Shown here in pieces: positions 11,222 through 22,074 of a stretch of 64,000 nt of DNA (the first letter of the stretch is position 1; each line of letters begins with the position of its first letter). The stretch is from Agrocybe praecox (lineage: Eukaryota; Basidiomycota; Agaricomycetes; Agaricales; Agrocybaceae), in the NCBI GenBank assembly GCA_964017145.1, contig OZ024847.1, forward strand, positions 2,728,001 to 2,792,000, read 5' to 3'. The position numbers were made by a program, and so were the translations under genes. The notes below the pieces were generated by a model. It was not told the origin of the DNA. It was given only the letters and a program-made list of their open reading frames with translations, and ran no database searches.

Positions 11222-11669
11222 CTAAGCGTTGAGGTTGATTGGGGAGCACCCAACAACAACGAGACCATCTGAAACATACAAATTATCAGTATCGGTAACA
11301 GAAAATTTGAGAAAAACGACTAACCCATGTGGTTGCCAGAGCAGCAGACAGGCTGCGAGCCGCACTGTGCTCCACTGCCAACACCAATGGCCGTGATTGG
11401 GTTGCAGGCGAGTCCGGCCTGGGCATTGATTGGGTCGACTGCAGCACCGACGAGGCCATGGAGCCAGTTGGATGCCTTAGACCCGGACTCGAAAGTCTGG
11501 TTGCCTAGACATCGAAAAGAAGGAATTAACACAATGATGCAGAACAAGGAAATTCAAGGGTCAACGTACAGCACTGAATAGCACCGGTGTTGCAAGAGTT
11601 CTTGATATCACCGGCGACGACGAGGGCAGCCATGGTGGCGGTCATGAGGATGGCAACTTTGGAGAACAT
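11222..11669 (-). CDS. Class I hydrophobin (copy 1)
   Basis: Small secreted amphipathic protein expected to self-assemble at air-water interfaces, coating aerial hyphae and fruiting bodies. Three exons give about 110 residues: signal peptide MFSKVAILMTATMAALVVAG, then the eight-cysteine hydrophobin pattern: SC, QCC, LAC, AQC, VCC and VGC in order. Introns split TGC (after IQC) and follow the HM of GNHM. The stop is at 11222-11224. The copy at 13760-14207 has the same length, the same intron positions and only about five residue differences. A TATA element lies about 108 nt upstream of the ATG in both. Coding looks intact. Confidence 0.93.
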
Positions 11670-11769
11670 TTTGGATGTTGGGGATTAGAGAAATTAGCTG
11701 AGAGCTGAATTAATATGCTGTAGGGGAAGTCGATTGATATCCTGAAGACTTACCGACCACCTTTGCTGG

Positions 11770-11777
11770 CTTTTATA
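11770..11777 (-). promoter_or_regulatory. TATA box of hydrophobin copy 1
   Basis: TATAAAAG read on the minus strand, about 100 nt upstream of the ATG at 11669. The same motif is at the mirror position in copy 2, so the core promoter was duplicated with the gene. Confidence 0.6.
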
Positions 11778-11887
11778 CAGTTTTCGCCCTCAGTGGACCC
11801 CATAGTTTCTTTTTCAATATGGTCAGACTCCAATTCTCGTTACGTTAATGTTTGTTTGTTCGAAACCCCACCGCATAGTTTGTCCCT

Positions 11888-12297
11888 AAAAATCTAACTC
11901 TTCTAGCTTATTTTAATAGCGCTTGAAGAATGATAGACATCCGACCTAAATATCGTTAAAAGCTATGTATAATTAAAAACATGTGCAACAAGAAAAGAAA
12001 ACTTTAGTTGGACTCGACATATGTTCAGAGCCAACGTTGATGTGTACACTTCTGTCTTCGGGGAAGTAAAGAGAAATAGCCCAACCAGTGTCCTTTCGAT
12101 TGAGGACAGACCGAAAATCAGCCGCGAAGGGACAGCTCACAAGAAACGCGAATCACCGACGGAACCTGAATTATCCATGTACGACGTACGTAATTGCATA
12201 CGTGAGGGGCAAGAATCTACGGGAAAACGCGTTCTTTTGTCCCTTCAACACGACGCGTCGACTCTCCAAAATATAATGCGCATGTAACGTTACTTAT
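11888..12297. repeat. Direct repeat copy A next to the assembly gap
   Basis: Nearly identical to 12566-12973 in the same orientation, with a handful of single-base differences (for example ttcagagcc versus tgcagagcc, and one extra c in cccaacc). Contains no supported gene. Confidence 0.85.
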
Positions 12298-12365
12298 GCT
12301 CTATCACTGAACTCCTAAAACTTGAATTAGTGCGTGCAATTCGCATATGGTATTCAACCTGTCAG

Positions 12366-12565
12366 NNNNNNNNNNNNNNNNNNNNNNNNNNNNNNNNNNN
12401 NNNNNNNNNNNNNNNNNNNNNNNNNNNNNNNNNNNNNNNNNNNNNNNNNNNNNNNNNNNNNNNNNNNNNNNNNNNNNNNNNNNNNNNNNNNNNNNNNNNN
12501 NNNNNNNNNNNNNNNNNNNNNNNNNNNNNNNNNNNNNNNNNNNNNNNNNNNNNNNNNNNNNNNNN
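12366..12565. other. Assembly gap of 200 N
   Basis: Exactly 200 N. It falls between two direct-repeat copies and inside the hydrophobin palindrome, where short-read assembly commonly fails. True size and content unknown; frames spanning it are meaningless. Confidence 0.99.
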
Positions 12566-12973
12566 AAACCTAACTCTTCTAGCTTATTTTAATAGCGCTT
12601 GAAGCATGATAGACATCCGACCTAAATATCGTTAAAAGCTATGTATAATTAAAAACATGTGCAACAAGAAAAGAAAACTTTAGTTGGACTTGACATATGT
12701 GCAGAGCCAACGTTGATGTGTACACTTCTGTCTTCGGGGAAGTAAAGAGAAATAGCCAACCAGTGTCCTTTCGATTGAGGACAGACCGAAATTCAGCCGC
12801 GAAGGGACAGCTCACAAGAAACGCGAATCACCGACGGAACCTGAATTATCCATGTACGACGTACGTAATTGCATACGTGAGGGGCAAGAATCTACGGGAA
12901 AACGCGTTCTTTTGTCCCTTCAACACGACGCGTCGACTCTCCAAAATATAATGCACATGTAACGTTACTTATG
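12566..12973. repeat. Direct repeat copy B next to the assembly gap
   Basis: Second copy of the 11888-12297 sequence, starting right after the N run. It departs from copy A at about 12974 (gcatgttttttgacggg instead of gctctatcactgaac). Confidence 0.85.
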
Positions 12974-13365
12974 CATGTTTTTTGACGGGTTTCAGCCTAA
13001 AGGTACTTGAGGAATCGGAGGTACCCGGCCAATGCAAATCACTCCTCGATGGCCCTAATCAATATTCAATTGCATATTCAAATTCGCTTGCAGCTGCGTA
13101 GGGTAGACATGACAGAGACTAAATTTACCAACGTATACTTTCGATTTCAATTTTCATGGCCCAGATGGCAGGAAGCGCCCCAATGCGTGTTTTTGCAATG
13201 CAAGCATTATATGTTTCTTTTCTCTCATATTTTCAGACTCCTGCAACAAAGAGGACATCGCCTTGGCTTCGACGGCGACGCGACAAAACCCCGGTATACA
13301 TATTCCCACCGTTTCTCAAATGCAAGTCTTACTCGCTTTGAGTACGCGGAGTATGTGTATCTGAC
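12974..13365. other. Unique spacer inside the hydrophobin palindrome
   Basis: No gene supported. A 121-codon frame runs through it, but has no recognisable family and no start context; treated as chance. Confidence 0.4.
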
Positions 13366-13651
13366 AGGTTGAATACCATATGCGAATTGCACGCACTAAT
13401 TCAAGTTTTAGGAGTTCAGTGATAGACTGAATGTTCCCGCCTCGCTCTATTTTCATTGTAAATTACGACATTTCTCCAGCAAACCCATAGTATCGTCATT
13501 CTTCAAGCGCTATTAAAATAAGCTAGAAGAGTTAGGTTTTTAGGGACAAACTATGCGGTGGGGTTTCGAACAAACAAACATTAACGTAACGAGAATTGGA
13601 GTCTGACCATATTGAAAAAGAAATTATGGCGTCCACTGAGGGCGAAAACTG

Positions 13652-13659
13652 TATAAAAG
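13652..13659 (+). promoter_or_regulatory. TATA box of hydrophobin copy 2
   Basis: TATAAAAG about 108 nt upstream of the ATG at 13760, mirrored in copy 1. Confidence 0.6.
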
Positions 13660-13759
13660 CCAGTAAAGGTGGTCGGTAAGTCTTCAGGATCTCAATCGAC
13701 TTCCCCTACAGCATATTAATTCAGCTCTCAGCTAATTTCTCTAATCCTCAACATCCAAA

Positions 13760-14207
13760 ATGTTCTCCAAAGTTGCCATCCTCATGACCGCCACCATGGC
13801 TGCCCTCGTCGTCGCCGGTGATATCAAGAACTCTTGCAACACTGGTGCTATTCAGTGCTGTACGTTGACCTTTGAATTTCCTTGTTCTGCATCATTGTGT
13901 TAATTCCTTCTTTTCGATGTCTAGGCAACCAGACTTTCGAGTCCGGGTCTAAGGCATCCAACTGGCTCCATGATATCGTCGGTGCTGCAGTCGACCCAAT
14001 CAATGCCCAGGCCGGACTCGCCTGCAACCCAATCACAGCCATTGGTGTTGGCAATGGAGCACAGTGTAACTCGCAGCCCGTCTGCTGCACTGGCAACCAC
14101 ATGGGTCAGTCGTTTCTCTCAAATTTTCTGGTACCGATACTGATAATTTGTATGTTTCAGATGGTCTCGTTGTTGTTGGGTGCTCCCCAATCAACGTCAA
14201 CGCTTAG
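13760..14207 (+). CDS. Class I hydrophobin (copy 2)
   Basis: Exons 13760-13859, 13925-14104 and 14161-14207, joined in phase, with stop TAG at 14205-14207. Signal peptide identical to copy 1, then eight cysteines in hydrophobin order (SC, QCC, LAC, AQC, VCC, VGC). It differs from copy 1 at a few residues (WLHDIVG versus WLHGLVG, VGNGAQCNS versus VGSGAQCGS, CCTG versus CCSG, INVNA versus INLNA), none affecting a cysteine. Two added Asn residues do not create an NxS/T site by themselves. Divergent orientation from copy 1 across the palindrome centre means each has its own promoter. Both copies look functional; they may be recent duplicates with redundant or dosage roles. Confidence 0.93.
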
Positions 14208-14827
14208 ATTCTTTCTTTGTGATGATGATACTAGGAAGCTTATGATTGGATTAGTTTGCTTAGTATATGGATTTTATTTGACGTCGTTATAGCCTCATAA
14301 TTCTATATCCCGAGCCTATGTGCTCTTCCTGCATTCAAGTTTGGTTCAATGAGCTTGTGAATAGTGTGAAAAGCTTTTTAGTTTAATTCACTTGGTATCA
14401 GATTTTTCTCTAACCCTCCTTATCTGACTGAGATCAGAGAAGGCGTCTGCTTTTGTAAAAATGGTCAGTTTTTTTCGTTTATTATAATCACCCAGCCCTA
14501 GTCGCGTCGACAGGATATACGCGACGGTCACGTGCAAAGCTCACAGCCTATTTCAGTTTCCCCATCCTTGGTGACACCCAGATGTCGGTCCTTTTATTCT
14601 AAGTTCTCTTTCTACCTTTCTCTTTCTCTTTCAGAGTCAGTTACATACATGCCGTGTCACGATCCGAACGAGTGGCCGTGCAAACATGGAAATTTCAATT
14701 CAAAAAGAAAAGCAAACTTATATCTACGACCTCAAAGACAACGACTACTTACAACTTACAAGAAGATATCTGGTTAGCAAACCCTGTGCTCGGTTCGTAA
14801 TGAACATCAACTCAACATGCCCATCAT
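14208..14827. other. Tail-to-tail spacer between hydrophobin copy 2 and HET gene
   Basis: Holds the hydrophobin 3' flank up to the arm end near 14632. No further gene supported. Confidence 0.45.
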
Positions 14828-16899
14828 TCACTCAAATATTATATTTGAAGTGAGCATTTGACGCCCTTCTTCAAGCAACGTCGGATGACTTTGGACCGTG
14901 CCAATTTTTCGGAAAACATTCTTGTCTAGCTGATTTGCGACTACCCAGCGCTTGACATCTGGAATTGGGTCTGTGGTCACGTCGAATATCCAACACTTTT
15001 TGGAGGCAACTAGTGGTCTGTCGTCTCGAAGGCACCACGCGAGGCAGACCATTGGTTTCTGGTCAGTGATCTGTACGACCAATATTGACCTATCCCAGCC
15101 TCTGATATCCCAAGCTGTCAGTAGCTGCAGGCGGAGGTATGCTTCCTCATAAATTTCTAGACATTGTTGCAGCGTTGGTGCGGACAAGGCCCTTTCGAGT
15201 GCTTCATGCCATCTGACAACTTTATCTGGGGATACAGTGCCCGAAATTCGTGTAATTCCGTCCTTGAATTGCTGTATGATTGGTTTAGTATTCAATCCTC
15301 GCATGGTCAGCGCCCATGTCCAAATGAACAACTTGTTTCTCTCGCCGCCTCCATCACCGATACTCTGACTTGTTCCAATGACCTGGCCCACGATCCGAGC
15401 AGAAATCTCAAGACCTGCTGGCGTTACAGCTAGCCTTCCTCGGTTCTGATGGTCCAATGTCTCCGGGTAATGCTCGAACGTAATAGGGACAGATAAGAGT
15501 GTTGTTATTTGTGGTATCCACCTGTCCCCAACCGGCACTTCTTCAGGCGGATACAAGTCATGGAGCAACGGCCACACTTTATTCGACAGAATTGCCCTGG
15601 ATATCATCTCTTTCCATAAAGTCCTCAGCGAATCCCATGGATGAGACATGTCGTCGTTCGTTTCAGGATTTTCCACCATGTCCGATTCTTTCAAGAGACC
15701 ATATAATCCCAGCAATCGATCAACATAGACCTTACAGCTTTTGTCCCTCGAGCCGTATACCGCGGAAACTATGTCGACGTGTCCCTTTTCTTTCAAGTCT
15801 CGTATGAGGTTCCACCCCATTTTATCCGCCTCCCAATTCTTTGTGACGACTACCTCGTGCCCTGGTTGGATGTAATCATAATTGGTTCCATTTTTTGGCT
15901 TTGTCAACGACCCATCGGATAAGACCGTGCGGTACCATGCAACAATGTCTCGTAATCGGTCGACTATGAGAGATTGGCCATCTAGGAGGACATGTTTTTC
16001 GGGGAGAAGGAGCTCCTGTAATGTCCACATGCGCCAAAACCACATATTGCTGATGACTGCGTCAACCATGGATATGCTGTTCCAGATACGAAGCAAATTC
16101 TTCTTCGTAATAGGTGCCTGTGGCTTTATTATGGTGTAATAGATATCCATGATTTCGGAATGCGCAACCGAAAAATTGGCGTAGTCGTCTGGAACAACCA
16201 AGCAATTCCGTGCCTGTCGATAATATTGTCCCATTTTTGGTATTTCTTTGCTTTTTTCCTGGTTAGCTTCGTCCGATTGCGACTGATTGATGCACAAAAT
16301 ATCCATCCACAGCCATCTAATTTTTTGCCTTTTGCAGTATCCAAGGATGTCGTTCCATTTAGATTCATCGGATATGGGAATGGTCCATTTGACGCTAGGC
16401 AACGAAATTGTTCGCTTCGCATCTCCCCAAACTTGGGATACTATGAGATAATCTGGAGCAGCTCCATTAGTATCCTGGAGATATTCTTGCTGATCCTTCA
16501 GCATGTCGTTTTCGCAATCGAACAAACGTAGTGGCATGAAATCTAAATCCGAAGAACTTGAAATCACCACCCATGAGCAAAATATAAAACCTGTTAATCC
16601 TAGTGGGCGTACCTAGGTAGACTCGGACCATCTGCCATTTGTACGTCGTTTGGATTGTCCTTGGGCATCTTATTGTCTGGACCTCCTGTAAATTCTGGAA
16701 TCGATGTTGCCTCTATGGTGACCCAGTTCGGGGTGCCTTGAGACTGTGGCCATAGATGGAACGTGCGCGGCCAGTCGTCCTGCCATGGAATTGGGATATC
16801 TATGGGATCGTTCTGGATCATATCGGCTTCTGACAAAGAGCCGCATAGCAAACGACGTAGACGCAGGGACATTCGACGAACAATGCTCATAGGATGCAA
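14828..16899 (-). CDS. HET-domain protein (left paralogue)
   Basis: Heterokaryon-incompatibility (HET) domain protein; such proteins trigger cell death or growth arrest when non-self is sensed. Exon 1 from ATG about 16899 (MHPMSIVRR) encodes a variable leader, then a 56-nt intron joins in phase to a 575-residue exon. All three HET blocks are visible: YLIVSQVWGD, RWLWMDILCINQ and KMGQYYRQARNCLVVP, followed by WFWRMWTLQELLLPEKHVLL. The C-terminal 350 residues have no known domain but are shared with the paralogue at 17795-19761, with VSIGDGGGERN-type glycine motif conserved (QSIGDGGGERNKLFIWTWAL here). No stop or frameshift is seen in the large exon. The partner that activates it is unknown. 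Confidence 0.85.
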
Positions 16900-17794
16900 C
16901 GATGAGGGGGGTACAGTTTTGGAAGCTGTCCGACACTATTTGAAGGCTCGTCATCTGGTTATGTTCTATTTCGATACCCAGCTTCTCACTGTCGCATTAT
17001 CGTGTGTCAGAATGTCGGCGTAACTTTAACTGACCCAGGACGTTCTTTCCCTCGACGGGCGCTCCTATTGGCGCCTAGTAATTTGGAGGCCGTACTACGA
17101 AGCCTGCTGACTGCGGAGCAAGTCAAACGGTGTCTGATAAAGATGACAGTGTTGATATGGTGGATCTATTCTATTGTCTCTATTTCTGGCTATCTTTTGG
17201 CACAACTGCTTAGCTATTTACAGATTTTGGGGTCCAAAGTCCGTTGGCTTCACCAAAGTTGAACGTTGACCCCTTGTTGACCCCCCCAGAGTACGAAAAT
17301 TCATTTATTTCGTTTCAGAATCATCCCGGAGATTACATTCTAGTATATCCTCGTTTTCAAGTGCGCCTCAAGTGGTGTAGGTAGATATGATTTGAATATT
17401 TGAATGTTGGCTGGCAAGTGACGTTTTTCAACGATCGACTCTCGAGTCTTGATTGAGTCAATTTGGAAATTCCTATCATTCCTTAGCTAAGCAAACCAGT
17501 TCGTTTCACCAAGTTTTTGCTTGCCAATATCAACTTCAACACGCTGTCTAGGTCTCTTCCACGTCTAACTCTCTTATTGTATTATTGTATTAAGCGTGAT
17601 CTATGCTTGACATGACATTTGGGGCCGCTTGAGGAGAAATTTTACGACTTCAATTCTCTATAGGCGCAGGCCGCTCTCGAGGCTTTATGTTGCTAATTAT
17701 ACCCGGACACTGGTTGGATTGGAGTGTTCATAATTAGCAAGATTCTTGAGGCAGGTGATTTGACTCTTTTTGAAAAAACTCGAAACCTACAAAA
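16900..17794. promoter_or_regulatory. Divergent intergenic region between the HET pair
   Basis: About 0.9 kb separates two head-to-head HET genes, so both promoters must be here. No clear inverted sequence symmetry was seen, so the pair is not a fresh palindromic duplication. An 86-codon frame (17002-17262) is not recognisable. Confidence 0.4.
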
Positions 17795-19761
17795 ATGCAA
17801 TCACCGACCGTAGAGCAACAAACGCCGAAAGAAGTCGTCGCATTACCTTGGAAAAAAGGTCCAACTTCTTACGAGATCTGGCACGAAGCAAAAGAAGATC
17901 CGGATTGGATTATCGGGGAGATCGACCTAGGAATAAGTACTCGCCCTATAAAGTCGGGAGACGACGCAGCTGAACCCAGTGTCCCTCGCCCCCAGTGAGT
18001 TTCCCCCCCCCCGCAAGGTTAACTTTCGTTGTAGGTCTTTTATTTAAGAGGCTTTCTAGTGTTTTGCCATCGAGGTTGTTCGATTGTCAGGAAGATCGTC
18101 TCAAAGAAAAAGAACAATACCTACAAGATACGAATGGTGCTGCTCCTCAATACACTCTGGTATCTCATGTATGGGGCGATCCTGAGTACAAAATGGCACT
18201 GCCCAGCGTCGACTGGGCCATCCCTATCACAGATGACGTGAAGTGGAATGCTATCCTTGGTCATTGCAAGCGGGAGAACGTTAAATGGCTATGGATGGAT
18301 ATCATTTGCATCAACCAGTCCGATTCAGCTGAGGGACACGCCGATAAACACAAGGAGATAGCGAAAATGGGTCAATACTATCGACAAGCTCAGAACTGCT
18401 TAGTCGTACCGGACAACTACACCAATTTTGGCGCAGCTTATGCAGATCTCATGGACCTCTATCTTACTGTTATAGAGCCACAGGAAGCCCTGACAGATGA
18501 AAACATGCCTCGTATATGGGCGAGCATCCCCATGCTTGATCGAGTTATTACCAACAAATGGTTTTGGAAAATGTGGACTTTACAAGAACTTCTCATACCC
18601 GAACGTCACGTCCTTCTCGACGGACAGGTACTGCTGGTGGACCGCTTGCGCGATATCGTCGCATGGTACCGCTCAAATCTGTTGAACAAGTCGTTGAAGA
18701 AACCTCCTGGTGGAACAGACTATGATTACATCCATCCTGACCACGAAGTTGTCATCTCAAAAAATTGGGAGGCGGAAAAAATGGGCTGGAACATCATCCA
18801 CGATCTCAAAGAGAAGGGGTACGTCGATCTTATTCTAGCAGTCTACGGATCAAGGGACAAAGGTTGCAAACTGCATGTCGATCGCTTGCTCGGTATCTAC
18901 GGACTACTGCATGAATCCGAAATTGTTGAAAATTATTCAGTGGATGAGGACAGCTTGGACGCTTTGAATGCCCTATGGAAGGCGATAATACATAAAGCTA
19001 TCTCGGCAAATAAAGTTTGGCCTCTGTTACACGACTTGCCCCCTCGCGAAGAGGCTTTACTTGGAGATAGGTGGATTCCCCAGATAACAACATTACACAC
19101 AGTACCGATAACATTCGAAAGCTACCCAGAGACTCTGGATCATAGGAACCATGGCAGACTTTTGATTTCTCAGAAAGGATTAGAAACCTCCGTACGGGTC
19201 ATAGGTCAAGTCGTCGGTACCAGTGTCAGCATTGGCGACGGAGGTGGCGAGCGGAACAAGCTGTTTATATGGACCTGGGCACTTGCCGCACACGGGCTGA
19301 ATTGTACCCCAATCATCCAGCAATTCAAAACCGGCATTGCCCAGTCTTCAAGAAATGCTTCTTCTGAACAAATCGGAGAGTGGAATCAAGCGATTGATAG
19401 GGCAATGGCTGCACCTTCCTTAGACGAATGCCTTAAAATTTACGAAGAAGCGGAGCTCCGAATCAAACTCTTGTATGCCTGGGATATCAGAGGATGGGAT
19501 AGGTCTATCCTAGTTGTCCATGTCAACGGACGAAAACCGATGGTTTGCCTGGCGTGGTGTCATAGACCGGACAGACCACAAGTGGAAGCAGGAAACTGTT
19601 GGGTTCTGGACGTTAGTACAAATCCCATATCACACGTCAAACGCTGGGTTATTGCAAATCATATTGACCAGGCTACATTTCGCAAGATTGGGACAGTTAG
19701 CAGCCATCCAAGCATGGTGGAAGGTCGTCCCATTAGTACTGCGGACATTGTCTTCGAGTAG
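17795..19761 (+). CDS. HET-domain protein (right paralogue)
   Basis: Exon 1 from ATG 17795 (MQSPTVEQQTPKEVVALPW) is a leader unlike that of the left paralogue. A short intron (donor after PRPQ near 17996, acceptor near 18058) joins in phase to the body. HET blocks are YTLVSHVWGDPE, KWLWMDIICINQ and KMGQYYRQAQNCLVVPDNY, then WFWKMWTLQELLIPERHVLL. The rest parallels the left protein almost without gaps to the end (STADIVFE versus TSNIIFE). By eye about two thirds of residues agree, so the duplication is old while the frame is preserved in both, suggesting selection. Role as in the left copy: regulated death effector of non-self recognition, inferred from family. Confidence 0.86.
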
Positions 19762-19884
19762 ACTTTCTCTTGCACGAATGTGAATGTAGTAAAGATTTCG
19801 TGAAATTTAATCGGCCTATAAGTCAAAGCATAATAGTTCAGGAATCAAAGATCGTACCCAAGAACTTGGAGTAATTGAATGTAT

Positions 19885-21224
19885 TTACACTGGCAGGAAG
19901 ACAAAGCTCGTTCTATTAGCAATCTCTTCGTTCCTTGCTACGACCGTCAGATTCCTGCCCCCGTCAATCCTCTGGAGCACAGCAACCCCTCCATCAAGAT
20001 TAGCACCAGCGATCAAAAATTCGTCGCCTCCATCAGCCACATTTCCAAGAGTCATGCTGCGGATCTGGCGCAGACCAGTGAATACCTGTGCTTGTAGAAC
20101 AAAACTTCCAACAACCGAGTTGACGATGGTGATGTCCTGCCTTTCTTGGAAGTCCCGGGCATGGGATCTGCGTCGTTGCACAGAACCGGTGTCCGCAGTC
20201 CCAGCGGCCACAGTCGAGTTTTTGAACTCGAAGATGGCAATGCTGTCTCCACGAGGATCAAAGTCTGGCCCGAGGTTACGGTTGCTGACGTAGATGAGAG
20301 GGTCAGGGAAGCGATCTGTTGGCTCGGAGATGAGAATCTCAGCGCCGAAGAACGAGCCGTTGAAGTTGCTGCTCTCAGGTGGGACGATGGAGACGTTGGC
20401 GATGAGAGGGAAAGTGGTCCCGTTGGGCGCTCCTGGGATCTGTTGGGCGGTCAACGTAGATGCCGTTTCGTGGACGGTGAAAAGGATCCCGTCGCGAATA
20501 GCGATGTGGCGTGGGCCGGTACCGGGATCGATGTTGATTTGACCTTGCACTCTGAATTTTCCCGGTGCACCGTCGTTCACTATTCTCCAGATCTTGTCGG
20601 CACCCTAAAATCGAAATAGTTTCAGAAATAAAGTAAGAGGGTTAGAAAGTAAAAGCGTACCAGGTCAGGGACGAAAATTTCTCCGTTGTACTCGAGCGAC
20701 ATGTGGGGATTAGAAGGGCCTCCATTGACAGGAAAGTCAACCACTGGCGAGTCCGTTTCAAAGTGCAGCGGATCGCCTGGAACAGTGGCTACGAAGGAAG
20801 AGTTGGGAGAACCAAACTGGGTACCCAAGGTCAGAACATGTTTCATCGTAATATGAAAGCCACTCACATTCATAGCTGAAACTTCTCCTGTCGACAGAAC
20901 ACTGGTGAACGTTGGTCCATTCCCATTGCTTGTTACAGTGTCCACCAAAGTCAAACCGCCTTCATTATCGACCAGGAAGGACTGAAGATTTCCGACAGGA
21001 GAAAGTTCATTTACAGCACTGAAAGGATTATCAACATTAGCTCAAAAGTATTGTACAACCACTCACTATAAGATACTCGAATTTTGAGGATGCGACACTA
21101 TCCAAGATGGATCATCTCCTGTCGTCGACTGCTTGGTCAAGGAAAGTGTATTGGAATCCGAGTTGAAGACGTAAGTTGCGACAAAGGTTGAGAAACCGCC
21201 CGCCAGGATCGTAAAGTTGACCAT
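19885..21224 (-). CDS. Seven-bladed beta-propeller lactonase-like protein
   Basis: Start ATG 21224 (MVNFTILAGGFSTFVATYVF). Four exons splice in phase, with introns near 21040, 20850 and 20640. The sequence shows the lactonase family layout: N-terminal TLSLTKQSTTGDDPSWIVS, a central SNPHMSLEYNGEIFVPDLG, then ADKIWRIV, GTGPRHIAIRDGILFTVHE and a final blade with GGDEFLIAGANLDGGVAVLQ. PRHIA followed by a hydrophobic strand is the hallmark of 6-phosphogluconolactonase/3-carboxymuconate lactonizing enzyme propellers. No signal peptide. In fungi this fold includes the 3-carboxy-cis,cis-muconate cyclase of the protocatechuate pathway, but the family has many extra members in mushrooms, so the reaction stays open. 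Divergent from the NACHT gene upstream. Confidence 0.75.
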
Positions 21225-22074
21225 GTTCGTCAGTAAATAGCCGCTTGCAGCTTATTGGAAAGAATTAATAGCACTAGGCCAAATCAGAAAAGAGAATGGT
21301 GGGGATATGGTACTAGAGAAGTCCTTTTTATAAGAAAGAAGAAAGAGACGAGGGCCCAAGAAAAGAACAATACCGGTCAAAGGGGGGACAAACAGACGCC
21401 TGTGGCTCTGCTTTATATTTATTCCCCAGTTCCGCAACATTCCATCATTCGGCAACAGCCGTGATACTTCGTCTTTGATCTTCAACAATGGAGTCGGAGA
21501 TGACGGCGTCACGGAGATCATCACAACATCACAAGCTAGTCCTAGTAACTACAACGCCCATCGCATTCGTCGACAACGCGGTTGTGGTCATCTATCTCAC
21601 GCCAAGGCCTTTTCCAGAGCTATGCTCTACGCTGCTCTGCGCAGTGCGCACCCGCAACCGTATTGACCATGGACCGATTCGAGACAGCAAGTCAGCCATA
21701 GCGGTTTGCAACGTTGGAAGCGACTCTCTATCGACCCTAGGCACGTTTGCGCGATACACGAAACATGATACATGGGCAGAGTTTGCACAACCATGCTGGT
21801 GGCTTACGTTTGGTGTGTCGTTGTAACTTTAGAGTGAATCTGTATGATGAAGAATCAACGCGGTTGCATCAGCAACCCACATCGTTCTAAATTCAGCCAA
21901 TACAACAGCCATATTCAAGGCAAACAGCCTGACAATGCTTTCTGAGCTGCTGCAAAGCTGAAGAGCATCCAAGACCACAAGGCCACTTGAAAAATCACAG
22001 AAAACTTCTTCATCAACGTCGGCTTCCATGGAGTCATGCCAAAGGATTAATTCTCGGTCGCAAAATGGCTGTGA
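21225..22074. other. Intergenic region between lactonase and NACHT genes
   Basis: Short overlapping frames only; none recognisable. It must hold both promoters and possibly a missed 5' exon of the NACHT gene. Confidence 0.35.

Larger units (their letters stand above)
10817..12365 (-). repeat. Left arm of hydrophobin inverted repeat
   Basis: Reverse complement of the right arm at about 13366-14632. The outer end matches around 10850 (ccatccttgg-type block shared with 14565) and the inner end matches exactly at ggtattcaacctgtcag (12349-12365, reverse complement at 13366-13382). The left arm holds about 366 nt (about 11931-12296) that the right arm lacks, having 68 unrelated nt instead. The inner end runs straight into the N gap. 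Confidence 0.8.
13366..14632 (+). repeat. Right arm of hydrophobin inverted repeat
   Basis: Inverted copy of 10817-12365 carrying the second hydrophobin gene, its promoter and its 3' flank. The match continues past the gene through gacaggatatacgcgacgg (about 14510) and fades in a pyrimidine-rich tract near 14632. Confidence 0.8.

Noticed and set aside
12330..12602. Reading frames across the N run
   Set aside because: They exist only because N cannot encode a stop.
14828..19761. HET pair as a continuation of the hydrophobin palindrome
   Set aside because: The inverted arm ends near 14632, the HET genes share only protein-level similarity and their intergenic DNA shows no inverted match.
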